A DNA stretch of 64,000 bases from the NCBI RefSeq assembly GCF_002159265.1, contig NZ_NFHG01000019.1, forward strand, positions 1 through 64,000. The letters run 5' to 3'. The notes beneath the pieces were generated by a model. The model was given only the letters and a program-made list of their open reading frames with translations, had not been told where the DNA came from and did not search any database. Source of the stretch: Flavonifractor sp. An82. GTDB lineage: Bacteria; Bacillota; Clostridia; Oscillospirales; Oscillospiraceae. This document shows positions 33,621-42,173 of the stretch, piece after piece; the stretch's first letter is position 1; the number at the start of each line of letters is the position of its first letter. The position numbers and the translations under genes were made by a program.

Positions 33621-34555
33621 CACATATTTTGCTCTACTGGAATCACATCTGCGTACTTCACCGACAGGAGAAGGCGTTCCTGGATGGGCTGGCGCAGAAA
33701 CTGCTCTCCGATGGGATCCAATTGGAAGTGCGCTATTTCGGCTTGGGATATCCGGAGCACATGTCTGAATATCTGGCCCGGCCGGATGCCGTTCTTCCCG
33801 ACCTCATCGTTTCTGCCGATCTGGAGGTATTCGAAGATCCAGACATTTTCTGCAAACTGAAAGATGATCTCTATCCGGTGCGAAGCTGGATGTCCCTGTG
33901 TTCCGGTCCTATGCTGGATGCTGTGGAGCGAGGGCCGTTTCTGCTGCCGTTCCTGTCCATTCCTCTGGTCTACTATACCAGGGAACCGGAGGTCTGTGGC
34001 CATACTGCCCTGGCTGACTGGAACGGTCTAGCATTTGGCGGCATCAACAACTCGGCGGTCAAGACGGTGGTGAAAGCGGTTTGGGAACGATGGGGGCATC
34101 AGGCAGCAGAAGCGTTGCTGGAGCGCAGTCTGGTGACCGATATGCCCATTGGCGCCTTTCAGGCCGTGCGTCAGGGGCAGGCGTCCACTGCCCTTGTGCC
34201 CTCTCTGTATGCCCTGCGGGCAGACGGACAGGAGACCTTCCTTCAGATTCCCCAGGAAGGTCCGGTTCTGATCCCGTCCTACTTCTGTGCCCGCACTTCT
34301 GTTCCCCAGTCGATTGCCTGCCGAATGGTGAAAGAGATTTTGTGTCAGGAGCTTTGCTCCTTTTATGCTGTCAACGGAGATCTGATCGTTTATCCCGAGC
34401 ACGCCCAGGGAAAAAGTCAGCAGGAGAGTCCCAGCGCCTGCTGTCCTTCCACTGAGTGGCTTGCATCCTTGACACACGATGAATTTTATGGACTATACTG
34501 CCAAAAACTTTCCAAAGCAACCGATTGGAAGGCTGATAACAAGTTACAAGTTTAG
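33617..34555 (+). CDS. Cytosolic binding-protein-like partner of the triad
   Basis: The 312-residue protein has no signal peptide or membrane segment (start MTHILLYWNHICVLHRQEKA). Its two-lobed pattern (DLIVSADLEVFEDP, LPFLSIPLVYYTREPE, ADWNGLAFGGINNSAVKTVV, PIGAFQAVRQGQASTALVPS) resembles extracytoplasmic solute-binding proteins. Cysteines in SLCSGPM, YFCARTS, CRMVKEILCQELC and SACCPS could bind metal. The start overlaps the ABC ATPase stop. A binding-protein fold without a secretion signal beside an ABC ATPase and a metallochaperone-type GTPase is unusual. Function unknown. Confidence 0.78.
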   Translation: MTHILLYWNHICVLHRQEKAFLDGLAQKLLSDGIQLEVRYFGLGYPEHMSEYLARPDAVLPDLIVSADLEVFEDPDIFCKLKDDLYPVRSWMSLCSGPMLDAVERGPFLLPFLSIPLVYYTREPEVCGHTALADWNGLAFGGINNSAVKTVVKAVWERWGHQAAEALLERSLVTDMPIGAFQAVRQGQASTALVPSLYALRADGQETFLQIPQEGPVLIPSYFCARTSVPQSIACRMVKEILCQELCSFYAVNGDLIVYPEHAQGKSQQESPSACCPSTEWLASLTHDEFYGLYCQKLSKATDWKADNKLQV

Positions 34556-34560
34556 AAGAA

Positions 34561-34609
34561 AAAACAGAACTACCTCAGCCGCAGAGCACGGCTGAGGTAG
34601 TTCTGTTTT
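34561..34609. terminator. Terminator after the GTPase triad
   Basis: 21-base arms at 34561-34581 and 34589-34609 pair perfectly around a 7-base loop; the right arm ends in TTTT and the left arm begins with AAAA, so it can act in both directions. Confidence 0.95.
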
Positions 34610-34667
34610 TATAGCATTTACAGGTTCCAAAGGATTGTCCTGATTTCCAAGTATGATCCAAGTAGTT

Positions 34668-36767
34668 TTATAGAACCTGTTTCCTCTCTTTCTGATGGGG
34701 AAGTGGACTCATACTTCTCAAACTGACCCCCAAAGTGGAAAGATTGTGCAGCGTGGCGGAGGTGGCGGGAGGAATGATCCCGGCCATGCCGAGGGCGATC
34801 AGAGCGCCGTTAAAGCCGATAACAAAGCGGTAGTTGGAATGGATGCGGGCCATGAGCGCCATAGCAATCCGGCGCAGTTCCACCAGCTCCCAAAGGCTAT
34901 CGGCAGCGATGGTGATGTCCGCAATCTCCCGGGCGATGGCGGCGCCATCGCTGATAGCAATGCCGGCATCTGCCTCAGACAAGGCCGGCGAGTCGTTGAT
35001 GCCGTCGCCCACCATCAGAACGATATGCCCATCCCGGCGAAGCTGGGCCACATAGTCTGCCTTGTCTACCGGGAGCACCTCCGAACGGAAATCGTCCACC
35101 CCAACCTGGGCGGCAATGGCTGCAGCGGTACGGTGACTGTCTCCGGTGAGCATGACTGTGTTGGAAATTCCCAGAGCGCGGAGTGTGGCGAGCACATCTT
35201 TTGCTTCCTCCCGAAGCGGGTCGGAAATACAGATCACAGCCGCCAGCTGTCCACCTACTGCCAGATACAGGTGGGAATACTCCGGCGGGAGCATGTCAAA
35301 GCATTCTTGATCACCTTCCGGAATCTGGCAGTGCTCATCCTCAAATACAAAGTGGGCGCTGCCGATGAGCACCCGCTCCCCGTTGACGGTACTGGCAATG
35401 CCGTGGGCCACCAGATACTCGACCTTGGAGTGGAACTCATCATGGGTCAGTCCCTGCTGCCTGGCCTCCTCGACCACAGCGTTAGCCATGGAGTGGGGAA
35501 AATGCTCCTCCAGACAGGCAGCCACCCGCAGCATCTCCCGTTCGTCTCTGCCGCCGAAGGGGATGATCTTTGCCACCTTGGGGCAGGCATGGGTCAGGGT
35601 GCCGGTCTTGTCAAAAACGATGGTATCGGCTGCGGCCACTGCCTCCAGGAATTTACCGCCCTTGACGGTGATATGTGCGTCTCCAGCCTCCCGCATAGCC
35701 GAGAGCACTGCCAGTGGCATGGCCAGCTTCAGGGCGCAGGAGAAATCTACCATCAGCACGGAAAGCGCTCTGGCCACGTTGCGGGTGAGGACGAAGCTCA
35801 GTAGGCTTCCTGCAAAGGTATAGGGAACGAGCTTGTCGGCCAGATGGGCAGCCTTGCTCTCAGCGGCAGACTTCATCTGTTCCGATTGCTCAATCATGTG
35901 GACGATCTGGTCGTATCGGCTCTGTCCGGAGGCTTTCTTGACCTCCAGCACACATTCGCCTTCCTCTACCACAGTTCCGGCATAGACCGCTCCGCCGGGA
36001 CGTTTGGGCACGGGGATGGATTCACCAGTCAAGGATGCCTGGTTAACGGTGATCTCGCCCTCCAGTACCACTCCGTCCACAGGGACGATTCCGCCGGCCC
36101 GCACGACTACTGCATCCCCAGGCTGAACCTGGGAAATAGGAATCAGTACCTCACCCTCGGAGGTCCGGAGCCAGACTCGATCCACATTCAGCGACATGCA
36201 CCGGGCCAAGTCTTCCACAGACTTTTTCCGAGTCCACTCCTCAAGAAGCTCTCCAAGTTCCAAAAGGAACATGACCGCACCCGCAGTTCCGAAATCCCCA
36301 CGGCAGGCGGAGATGGAAATGGACAGGGCATCCAGCAGCTCCACCTTGATGCGGCGGCGCAGTAGGCAATGCAGACCGCGGCGCACAAAGGGGATCATAT
36401 GCCACACGATCCGGGCAATGCGAAGCGGGGAGGGCAGAAACAGTGTGCAGGCCGCCTTCATCATGACCTTGCTGACCAACTTCTCCTCAAATTCTCGGTT
36501 AAGCGCCCGGGTGCTGTGGGCGGGCAGAGAGATTTGCTGTTCTGCTTTCTCCCAGGAAAAACAGCGGACATCGTCCAGAACGGCCTGCCGGTCTCCTTCG
36601 TACTGTAAAATGATGCAGCATGTCCGCTCGTGGACCGTAACACGGCGAGCCCAGGCTTTATTCTGCAGCCAGAGCTCCAGCCGGTCGGCTTGCTCCAGCG
36701 TCATGCGATCCTGCTTCAGCCTGATTCGAATACGTCCCCGGCTTTCATGCAATATGGTTGCGTTCAT
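34668..36767 (-). CDS. P1B-type heavy-metal P-type ATPase
   Basis: The 699-residue protein has an N-terminal ferredoxin-like region without a CxxC pair, then LTGESIPVPKRPGG, the membrane motif FSCALKLAMP where P1B pumps have CPC/SPC, VFDKTGTLTHACP (phosphorylated Asp), EEHFPHSMANA (HP-like motif) and MVGDGINDSPALSEADAG. The SCALK motif differs from copper and zinc pumps, so manganese, iron or another metal is possible. ATG 36767 lies after GGAGGAAC; an earlier start is not needed. It forms an operon with the two small upstream genes. Confidence 0.92.
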   Translation of the reverse strand: MNATILHESRGRIRIRLKQDRMTLEQADRLELWLQNKAWARRVTVHERTCCIILQYEGDRQAVLDDVRCFSWEKAEQQISLPAHSTRALNREFEEKLVSKVMMKAACTLFLPSPLRIARIVWHMIPFVRRGLHCLLRRRIKVELLDALSISISACRGDFGTAGAVMFLLELGELLEEWTRKKSVEDLARCMSLNVDRVWLRTSEGEVLIPISQVQPGDAVVVRAGGIVPVDGVVLEGEITVNQASLTGESIPVPKRPGGAVYAGTVVEEGECVLEVKKASGQSRYDQIVHMIEQSEQMKSAAESKAAHLADKLVPYTFAGSLLSFVLTRNVARALSVLMVDFSCALKLAMPLAVLSAMREAGDAHITVKGGKFLEAVAAADTIVFDKTGTLTHACPKVAKIIPFGGRDEREMLRVAACLEEHFPHSMANAVVEEARQQGLTHDEFHSKVEYLVAHGIASTVNGERVLIGSAHFVFEDEHCQIPEGDQECFDMLPPEYSHLYLAVGGQLAAVICISDPLREEAKDVLATLRALGISNTVMLTGDSHRTAAAIAAQVGVDDFRSEVLPVDKADYVAQLRRDGHIVLMVGDGINDSPALSEADAGIAISDGAAIAREIADITIAADSLWELVELRRIAMALMARIHSNYRFVIGFNGALIALGMAGIIPPATSATLHNLSTLGVSLRSMSPLPHQKERKQVL

Positions 36768-36821
36768 AGGTTCCTCCTTCACGAAAAGAGGGAGCCGCAC
36801 GGGCGGCTCCCTCTGCTGTCA

Positions 36822-37094
36822 TCAGGCTTCCACGCTGTCCAGATTGGCAGCAGCGGCATCCTCTGCCTCTTTGGCAGCCCGCGCCTCATTCAGGTCCTTG
36901 GCAGAAGCGAGAATGTCGGCGGCATTCTCCTGCACAGTAGCGACGGTTCCCATGACGGAATCCTTCATACGCAGACCAGCAGCAGTCGCATGGACATATG
37001 CATTCTTAGCGTCCTTGCTGGACAGCAGCTTGATTCCGAAAGATCCAAACAGTGTGCCGCCCACAAAGCAGGCCAATTTCGTATAGACACTCAT
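36822..37094 (-). CDS. DUF6110-like small membrane-associated protein
   Basis: The 90-residue protein has an N-terminal hydrophobic Gly-rich segment (KLACFVGGTLFGSFGIKLLS) and an Ala-rich amphipathic C-terminus with AADILASAKDLNEARAAKEA. The layout matches DUF6110 proteins commonly found beside heavy-metal P-type ATPases in Firmicutes. It lies 54 bases before the ATPase in one transcript and may be its accessory subunit. No metal-binding residues stand out. Confidence 0.8.
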   Translation of the reverse strand: MSVYTKLACFVGGTLFGSFGIKLLSSKDAKNAYVHATAAGLRMKDSVMGTVATVQENAADILASAKDLNEARAAKEAEDAAAANLDSVEA

Positions 37095-37112
37095 TCTGAT
37101 ACTTCCTTTCTG

Positions 37113-37193
37113 TTATTTTCGTTTGTAGCCGGTAACCATGACCATGATCATGCAGATTACCGCGCCCCAGGCCCAAAAACGATGCTGTTTCAT
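37113..37193 (-). CDS. 26-residue membrane peptide (DUF6219-like)
   Basis: MKQHRFWAWGAVICMIMVMV followed by TGYKRK: a single hydrophobic helix with basic ends. The AAGGGGTGA site precedes ATG 37193. It starts the transcript that continues into DUF6110 and the P-type ATPase. The same type of peptide occurs in this position in related bacteria as I recall it; role unknown. Confidence 0.72.
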   Translation of the reverse strand: MKQHRFWAWGAVICMIMVMVTGYKRK

Positions 37194-37237
37194 CGCAATC
37201 ACCCCTTATATCTCAGGATAGCGTTGAGCGTCCAATC

Positions 37238-37266
37238 ATTATAGCCAACTAAATTCACTTTGTCAT
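37238..37266 (-). promoter_or_regulatory. Promoter of the P-type ATPase operon
   Basis: Minus-strand ATGACA (37266-37261), 17-base spacer, TATAAT (37243-37238), 45 bases before the 26-residue peptide. It overlaps the stop codon of the AraC gene. Confidence 0.75.
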
Positions 37267-38180
37267 CACTGAAAAAGACAATGCATCCCGGCTTTCGACA
37301 TTTTTTTGAACTGCCCTGGTGTTACTCCATAATAGCGCTTGAAGACAGAGCTGAACTGGTTCATTCCTGCATAGCCTACTTGCTGAGCGATCTGATAGAT
37401 CGGCAGATCTGTGCAATGAATCAATTCAGCGGCCCTGCGCATACGCAGATCCGTGAGATAGCCGTGAATAGACGTTCCATATATACGTCGGAACTCTGCT
37501 TTTAGGTAGGTGGGTGAGACGGCAAGAAGCCGGCTCAAATCTGCGATTGTAATTTTCTCGGACAAATGCGACTCCATATATGCCCGTGCATCCAAAAGAT
37601 TTTTAGGCACTTGGTTTGCTGTTGAGTATGCGGAACTATGGTCTTTTACCGTGAGGATATAGAGCAGTTCCATAGCTTTCAAGAGGCAATATCTTCCGCA
37701 TGCCTCTTTCGGTAGATGCGTCAAAAAATCAAATATGGCCTGGCCCCAGCAACGATTGCAAAGCGTGGTGTAGCCATAGTGTACGGCTAATTTGGAGGTA
37801 AGTTGACACAGGTCTATAGGGAGTCCCAAAGAGGTGAAGACGGAAAAAAGTCCGTCATGGGATAGGTTTGGTTCGATCGTAATAAGAATTCCTTGCAGGT
37901 TCCCGCTGATTTTTACTGAATCGGGCGCGCAAACACTGGAAAGGACAAGTACATCATATTTTTCGATTGTATGAGATTTTTCGTTTGGTCGCTTGGCAAC
38001 GACCTGCCCGCCCAAGCAAAAAAAGATTTCGTATATCTGGCCGGGGGGGTGTGCCGGAAGCATGGAAAGGTCTTCCGGCGTCGATCCTGACAATGTGAAT
38101 TGGCAAACATGCGCACCAGGGATATCATGGAGCCATTGCACATATTCCGGATATTTGGTTTGCAAATACTCGATCAACAT
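37266..38180 (-). CDS. AraC-family transcription regulator
   Basis: The C-terminal 100 residues form two helix-turn-helices (EKITIADLSRLLAVSPTYLK and LPIYQIAQQVGYAGMNQFSS, ending VFKRYYGVTPGQFKKM). The N-terminal 190 residues are a divergent ligand domain without clear motifs. ATG 38180 is chosen because AGGTG lies 7 bases upstream; GTG 38189 would add three residues. It lies directly upstream of the P-type ATPase operon on the same strand and may activate it or the nearby DtxR/Feo genes. AraC regulators of this size often respond to siderophores or metals in iron loci, but that is inference. Confidence 0.88.
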   Translation of the reverse strand: MLIEYLQTKYPEYVQWLHDIPGAHVCQFTLSGSTPEDLSMLPAHPPGQIYEIFFCLGGQVVAKRPNEKSHTIEKYDVLVLSSVCAPDSVKISGNLQGILITIEPNLSHDGLFSVFTSLGLPIDLCQLTSKLAVHYGYTTLCNRCWGQAIFDFLTHLPKEACGRYCLLKAMELLYILTVKDHSSAYSTANQVPKNLLDARAYMESHLSEKITIADLSRLLAVSPTYLKAEFRRIYGTSIHGYLTDLRMRRAAELIHCTDLPIYQIAQQVGYAGMNQFSSVFKRYYGVTPGQFKKMSKAGMHCLFQ

Positions 38181-38301
38181 ATCCAACACCTATTTTCAGA
38201 GAGAAGGCCTGCAGTCAAAAATAAGATCGATCGTATCCGGTATTCCTCGGATCTAACACAACTCGTTTGACCAGATTCTATGATGAAAAAGAGTGCATGA
38301 C

Positions 38302-38658
38302 TCATTGAGTCAGCGATTTCAGGGCGCGGAAGCTTTCATCACTGATCGCGTGTTCCATCCTGCATGCGTCATTGGAGGCAATATCGGCATCTACACCAAG
38401 CCCTACCAAGAGGTCGCACAAGACCTGATGCCGTTCCTCCACTATTTGAGCAAGCTCAAGCCCTTTGTCAGTCAAATGAAGCGCTCTTTTGTCATCCATA
38501 TAGAGAAGGCCAGCTTCACAGAGCGCTTTGACGGTAACAGAAACGGTGGGGCGGGAAACGGATAGACATGTAGCCAGTTGATGGCAACGCACATCTCCTT
38601 TTCGGGATAAAATGAAGACTGTTTTTACGTAATCTTCCGTTGTTCGTTTTAATGTCAT
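38302..38658 (-). CDS. DtxR/MntR-family metal-dependent regulator A
   Basis: The 118-residue protein has a winged helix (TTEDYVKTVFILSRKGDVRC, CLSVSRPTVSVTVKALCEAG) and the metal-binding dimerisation helix pattern (ERHQVLCDLLVGLGV, DACRMEHAISDESFRAL). The C-terminal SH3/FeoA-like domain of long DtxR proteins is absent, as in short MntR-like regulators. The CRMEHxI motif contains Cys, Glu and His metal ligands. It is located between the AraC gene and the Feo operon and is a candidate repressor for the GGTTAGC operators. Confidence 0.9.
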   Translation of the reverse strand: MTLKRTTEDYVKTVFILSRKGDVRCHQLATCLSVSRPTVSVTVKALCEAGLLYMDDKRALHLTDKGLELAQIVEERHQVLCDLLVGLGVDADIASNDACRMEHAISDESFRALKSLTQ

Positions 38659-38791
38659 GGACGATTACCATCCTTTTGGTCTGCGTTTCGGGAGACTGGT
38701 GTTACAGCTATGAACACTGCATTCTTTTCAGCTCGAGTTGACGTATTCTTGCAGACAGCGGAAAGCTTTTAGTGAACAAGACGATACCAAA

Positions 38792-38832
38792 AAAGGATTG
38801 CGGCCCTTCCGCTGGAAAAGCCGCAATCCTTT
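38792..38832 (-). terminator. Terminator of the feo operon
   Basis: AAAGGATTGCGGC (38792-38804) and GCCGCAATCCTTT (38820-38832) form a 13-bp stem; on the minus strand the stem is followed by a T-run from the A-tract at 38789-38794. Confidence 0.93.
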
Positions 38833-38841
38833 GCTCATGTG

Positions 38842-39015
38842 CTATTTATGATGATGGTTTCCGCAGCTGCAATGTGTATCGTCATGTTTCGAACTGCAGG
38901 AGCAGCCGTCAGGACAACCGATACACTTTTTTCCGCTTTTTTTCGCTTTATAAACATAGAACGCAGCGGCGGCAACAATAACCACAAGGATTGCGATCAC
39001 AATGTAGTCGATCAT
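38842..39015 (-). CDS. FeoB-associated Cys-rich membrane protein
   Basis: A 57-residue protein with an N-terminal membrane helix (IDYIVIAILVVIVAAAAFYV) and a cytosolic Cys/His tail (KKCIGCPDGCSCSS, HCSCGNHHHK). This is the Feo-associated peptide (FeoB-associated Cys-rich family) of Firmicutes. Its ATG overlaps the FeoB stop. The clustered Cys and His residues suggest iron or other metal capture at the inner face of FeoB. It ends the operon just before the terminator. Confidence 0.92.
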   Translation of the reverse strand: MIDYIVIAILVVIVAAAAFYVYKAKKSGKKCIGCPDGCSCSSKHDDTHCSCGNHHHK

Positions 39016-41018
39016 CAGGATTTCGCCCCACTCAGCGCATACTCACGCTTCAGGTCCTTTTCTGTTTTCATGCACAGGTAGACCAGGACCGCAGCAAAGG
39101 CAACCACTGCAATCAGGCCGGGGAGGAAGCCAGCGCCCACCGCGCCGGTGGTGACCAGAGTGCCGATCTGATAGACCAGGAAGCCCACGGTGTAGCCGGT
39201 TCCCAGCTGGAGACCAATACCGGCCCACAGCCACTTAGCGCTCTTCATCTCAGAGTTCATGGCGCCGATAGCGGCAAAGCAGGGAGGCGTGTAGAGGTTG
39301 AACATGAGGTAGGCCAGAGCGGCAACCTTTGTGATGGCAATGATACCGGCAACCTCGGCACCAGAGCCCTCAAGCATGGCCAGCTCGTCGGTGTCGATGA
39401 AGTTCTCCAGACCCACGAAGCACACGGCCAGGGTGCCAACCACATTTTCCTTGGCGATGAAGCCGGTGACAGCAGCGGCGGCCAGCTGCCAGCTGAGGAC
39501 GCCCACGATGGGCACCAGCAGGTAGGCGAAGGGGCCGGCAATGGAAGCCAGGATGGAGCTGTCGGCGGTTTCAGCCACCTGGAAGCTCCAGTTGAAGGTC
39601 TGCATGATCTGCACGGCAGTGTTGCACAGCAGAATGATGGTGGCAGCCTTTACGATGTAGGCCCAGCCCCGGGCACACATGGCCTTCAGGGCAAAGAGCA
39701 AAGAGGGGATCTTGTACTCGGGCAGCTCAATGATGAAGAAGGACTTGCGGTTCTTGTAACCAGCAATCTTGTTGACCAGCAGAGCACCCAGGAAAATCAG
39801 GACGATACCGGTAAAGTACATGGTGAAGCTCACCCAGCCTGCATCATCAAAGAAAGCACCGGCAAAGAGGGCGATGACAGGGATCTTGGCGCCGCAAGGC
39901 ATGAAGGGGGTCAGCATAGCGGTGGCTCGGCGCTCACGCTCATTGCGGATGGTGCGGCTAGCCATGACGCCGGGGATAGCGCAGCCCGTACCGATGACAA
40001 AGGGAATCACGGACTTGCCGGAGAGGCCCACTTTTTTGAAGATGGGATCCAGCACCACGGAAACACGGGACATGTAGCCGCAGTCCTCCAGCAGGGCAAT
40101 CAGGAAGTACATGATCATCACCAGAGGCAGGAAGCCGACAACGGCGCCCACGCCGCCGATGATACCGTCGGCCAGCAGAGCGGTCAGCAGCGGGTTGGCA
40201 TCGGCCAGGCTGTCCGCCACAAAGCCCTGGAAGGTCTCGATCCAGGCCACCAGGGTGTCTGCGATCAGGGGCCCCACCCAGACCTGGGAGATCTGGAACA
40301 CCAGTAACATGACCACGGCAAAGATGGGAATACCGGCAAATTTATTGGTGAGGACAGCGTCAATAGCGTCCCCAGTTCCCTTTTCGCGGGTAAGTACCTT
40401 CCGCTTTTCCACTTGCGAGACCAACTGGTTGACAAAGGTGAAACGCTTGCGGTCTGCTTCTTCCACGACCTTTTTATCGGTCAGGTCGATATTGCCCTGA
40501 TGATATGGAGCCTTCTGGCCTTTGCCGTTGAGAGCTGCCGCAGCCTCTACCACTGCTTTCAGTCCCTCAGCGGCTGTAGATACGGTCTCCAGCACGGGAC
40601 AGCCCAGCTTAGCAGAGAGAGCAGCAGTGTCAATGGTGGTCTGCTTTTTCGCGTTGATATCGCTCTTGTTCAGAGCGACCACCACAGGGATGCCCAGCTC
40701 CAGCAGCTGGGTGGTGAAAAACAGACTGCGGCTGAGATTGGTGGCATCCACGATGTTGATAATGGCATCCGGGTGCTCATTGCGAACATAGGAACTGGTG
40801 ATGCTCTCCTCCGAGGTAAAAGGGGACATGGAGTAGGCACCGGGCAGATCCACCGCGATCAGATCTTCGGTCCCGCTGTAATAGGCTTTCTTGATGGGGT
40901 GTTCCTTCTTCTCCACCGTCACGCCGGCCCAGTTGCCCACCTTTTCGTTCCGCCCGGTAAGGGCGTTGTACATGGTGGTCTTGCCGGAGTTCGGGTTGCC
41001 TGTCAAGGCAATACGCAT
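39015..41018 (-). CDS. feoB: Ferrous iron transporter FeoB
   Basis: The 667-residue protein has an N-terminal G domain (GNPNSGKTTMYNALTG, DLPGAYSMSP, NKSD) and a C-terminal polytopic domain with two gate repeats, including IPFVIGTGCAIPGVMASRTI, MLTPFMPCGAKIPVIALFAG and ELPEYKIPSL. It imports Fe(II) under anaerobic conditions. Its length is slightly shorter than E. coli FeoB (773), as in many Firmicutes. The ATG lies 113 bases after the FeoA stop, with a degenerate GGTTAGC-type repeat in the gap. Confidence 0.97.
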   Translation of the reverse strand: MRIALTGNPNSGKTTMYNALTGRNEKVGNWAGVTVEKKEHPIKKAYYSGTEDLIAVDLPGAYSMSPFTSEESITSSYVRNEHPDAIINIVDATNLSRSLFFTTQLLELGIPVVVALNKSDINAKKQTTIDTAALSAKLGCPVLETVSTAAEGLKAVVEAAAALNGKGQKAPYHQGNIDLTDKKVVEEADRKRFTFVNQLVSQVEKRKVLTREKGTGDAIDAVLTNKFAGIPIFAVVMLLVFQISQVWVGPLIADTLVAWIETFQGFVADSLADANPLLTALLADGIIGGVGAVVGFLPLVMIMYFLIALLEDCGYMSRVSVVLDPIFKKVGLSGKSVIPFVIGTGCAIPGVMASRTIRNERERRATAMLTPFMPCGAKIPVIALFAGAFFDDAGWVSFTMYFTGIVLIFLGALLVNKIAGYKNRKSFFIIELPEYKIPSLLFALKAMCARGWAYIVKAATIILLCNTAVQIMQTFNWSFQVAETADSSILASIAGPFAYLLVPIVGVLSWQLAAAAVTGFIAKENVVGTLAVCFVGLENFIDTDELAMLEGSGAEVAGIIAITKVAALAYLMFNLYTPPCFAAIGAMNSEMKSAKWLWAGIGLQLGTGYTVGFLVYQIGTLVTTGAVGAGFLPGLIAVVAFAAVLVYLCMKTEKDLKREYALSGAKS

Positions 41019-41063
41019 GGGTAGTTCCTCCTCTTTTTGCTATTCTCTATTACAACACACGAC

Positions 41064-41081
41064 GGTTGCTGATAGCTAACC
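41064..41081 (-). promoter_or_regulatory. Degenerate operator between feoA and feoB
   Basis: GGTTGCT-GATA-GCTAACC: the right half matches the recurring operator exactly, the left half shares GGTT. It lies 46 bases before the FeoB start. It may allow separate control of feoB. Confidence 0.55.
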
Positions 41082-41131
41082 GATATGTGCAGTAGACACA
41101 CATATTTTTAGAAGCAGGGGGGAGAGGCAAT

Positions 41132-41344
41132 TCAAATCAGAATTGCCTCCGCCAGTTGATTGTCAATGTTATAGCGGCCGTCTTTGATAGAAACGACACA
41201 GCCGCCCTTTAAGTGGGAGACTACCGTGATCGGCTCTCCTTCGTAACATCCAAGCGAAAATAAAAACGCATTCAACTCTTCATCGTCCGTATCGATTCGC
41301 TGGATCTTGTACTCCGTTCCTTCCAGGGCTTCTTTCAAAGTCAT
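41132..41344 (-). CDS. feoA: FeoA-family protein
   Basis: The 70-residue SH3-like protein reads MTLKEALEGTEYKIQRIDTD, then FSLGCYEGEPITVVSHLKGG and VSIKDGRYNIDNQLAEAILI. It is the small cytosolic partner of FeoB. ATG 41344 is preferred over GTG 41353 because AGGTGA is 6 bases upstream. It is the first gene of the feo operon and is controlled by two adjacent operators. Confidence 0.94.
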   Translation of the reverse strand: MTLKEALEGTEYKIQRIDTDDEELNAFLFSLGCYEGEPITVVSHLKGGCVVSIKDGRYNIDNQLAEAILI

Positions 41345-41375
41345 ATTCTTCACCTGTCAATAAAATGGTAGCTTT

Positions 41376-41468
41376 GGTTAGCGTATAACAACCAGAACCC
41401 ATCAAAAAAGGTTAGACAACCCTAACCACTGCATCGCAAATAATATATCACCAATACGCCTTTGTCAA
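41376..41468 (-). promoter_or_regulatory. feo promoter with two GGTTAG operators
   Basis: Minus-strand TTGACA (41468-41463), 17-base spacer, TATTAT (41445-41440). Downstream lie GGTTAGA-CAAC-CCTAACC (41410-41427), 12 bases from the -10 box, and GGTTAGC-GTAT-AACAACC (41376-41393). Two operators fit tight repression of iron uptake. Confidence 0.85.
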
Positions 41469-41521
41469 GACCAAATTTGAAATTATACGCAACAGTGTAA
41501 CGCAGGAAAAAGATAATCAAA

Positions 41522-41551
41522 TTGAAACTTGCTGGTTTTCTGTGGTATAAT
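41522..41551 (+). promoter_or_regulatory. Promoter of the DtxR-like gene B
   Basis: TTGAAA (41522-41527), 18-base spacer, TATAAT (41546-41551), 28 bases before the ATG at 41580. No operator of the GGTTAGC type overlaps it. Confidence 0.75.
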
Positions 41552-41579
41552 AAGAAAAACAATACTGCTGGAGGTAGCC

Positions 41580-41984
41580 ATGTCAATCCATGAGTCTGGC
41601 CAGATGTATCTGGAAACGATTTACATTCTCTCTCAGAATAAAAGCTATGTACGGGCTATTGATGTCGGAGAGCATTTAGGATATTCCAAGCCCAGTGTCA
41701 GCAGGGCTATGTCTATTTTAAAGAAAAACGGATATGTTCTGGTGGATGCAGACGGAGCGATCACATTAACGGAAAGCGGAATGGAAATTGCACAGACTAT
41801 GTATACTCGTCATATCGTCCTATCAGAAATGTTGATGCGATTGGGTGTGGATGAGAAAACGGCAACAGAGGATGCGTGTAGAATTGAGCATGTCATCAGC
41901 GAAGAGTCCTTTTTGGCAGTGAAAAAGCACTTGGAGTGGAGCGTTGCGCAGAGTGTGAAGGGGCAGCGTGACAGTGTAGAGTAA
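41580..41984 (+). CDS. DtxR/MntR-family metal-dependent regulator B
   Basis: The 134-residue protein has the winged helix MSIHESGQMYLETIYILSQN, DVGEHLGYSKPSVSRAMSIL and the metal-ligand helix DACRIEHVISEESFLAVKKH. It is about 40-50 percent like regulator A by eye and also lacks the C-terminal SH3 domain. The GGAGG site is 5-6 bases before ATG 41580. It diverges from feoA, the usual place for the gene of a feo repressor, so it is the stronger candidate to bind the recurring GGTTAGC operators. Confidence 0.92.
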   Translation: MSIHESGQMYLETIYILSQNKSYVRAIDVGEHLGYSKPSVSRAMSILKKNGYVLVDADGAITLTESGMEIAQTMYTRHIVLSEMLMRLGVDEKTATEDACRIEHVISEESFLAVKKHLEWSVAQSVKGQRDSVE

Positions 41985-42030
41985 GCAGGAATACTCATTA
42001 TGCAGATAAACTATCGTGCCCTAATAAAGC

Positions 42031-42068
42031 AACATGGCCGGCGTGGAATAAACCATGCCGGCCATGTT
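42031..42068. terminator. Hairpin between regulator B and the flavodoxin gene
   Basis: AACATGGCCGGCGTGG (42031-42046) pairs with CCATGCCGGCCATGTT (42053-42068) with a G-T pair, loop AATAAA. It lies between convergent genes; the U-tract is weak on both sides. Confidence 0.7.
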
Positions 42069-42173
42069 ACTTTGAGGGGAGAAAGAGGAGGTGATTTTGC
42101 TTTCTTTGGTAATATGTTGTGTACAGAAGGAACTTGAGTATTCAATAATCTAGTGACTATTTCTGGTATCAAT

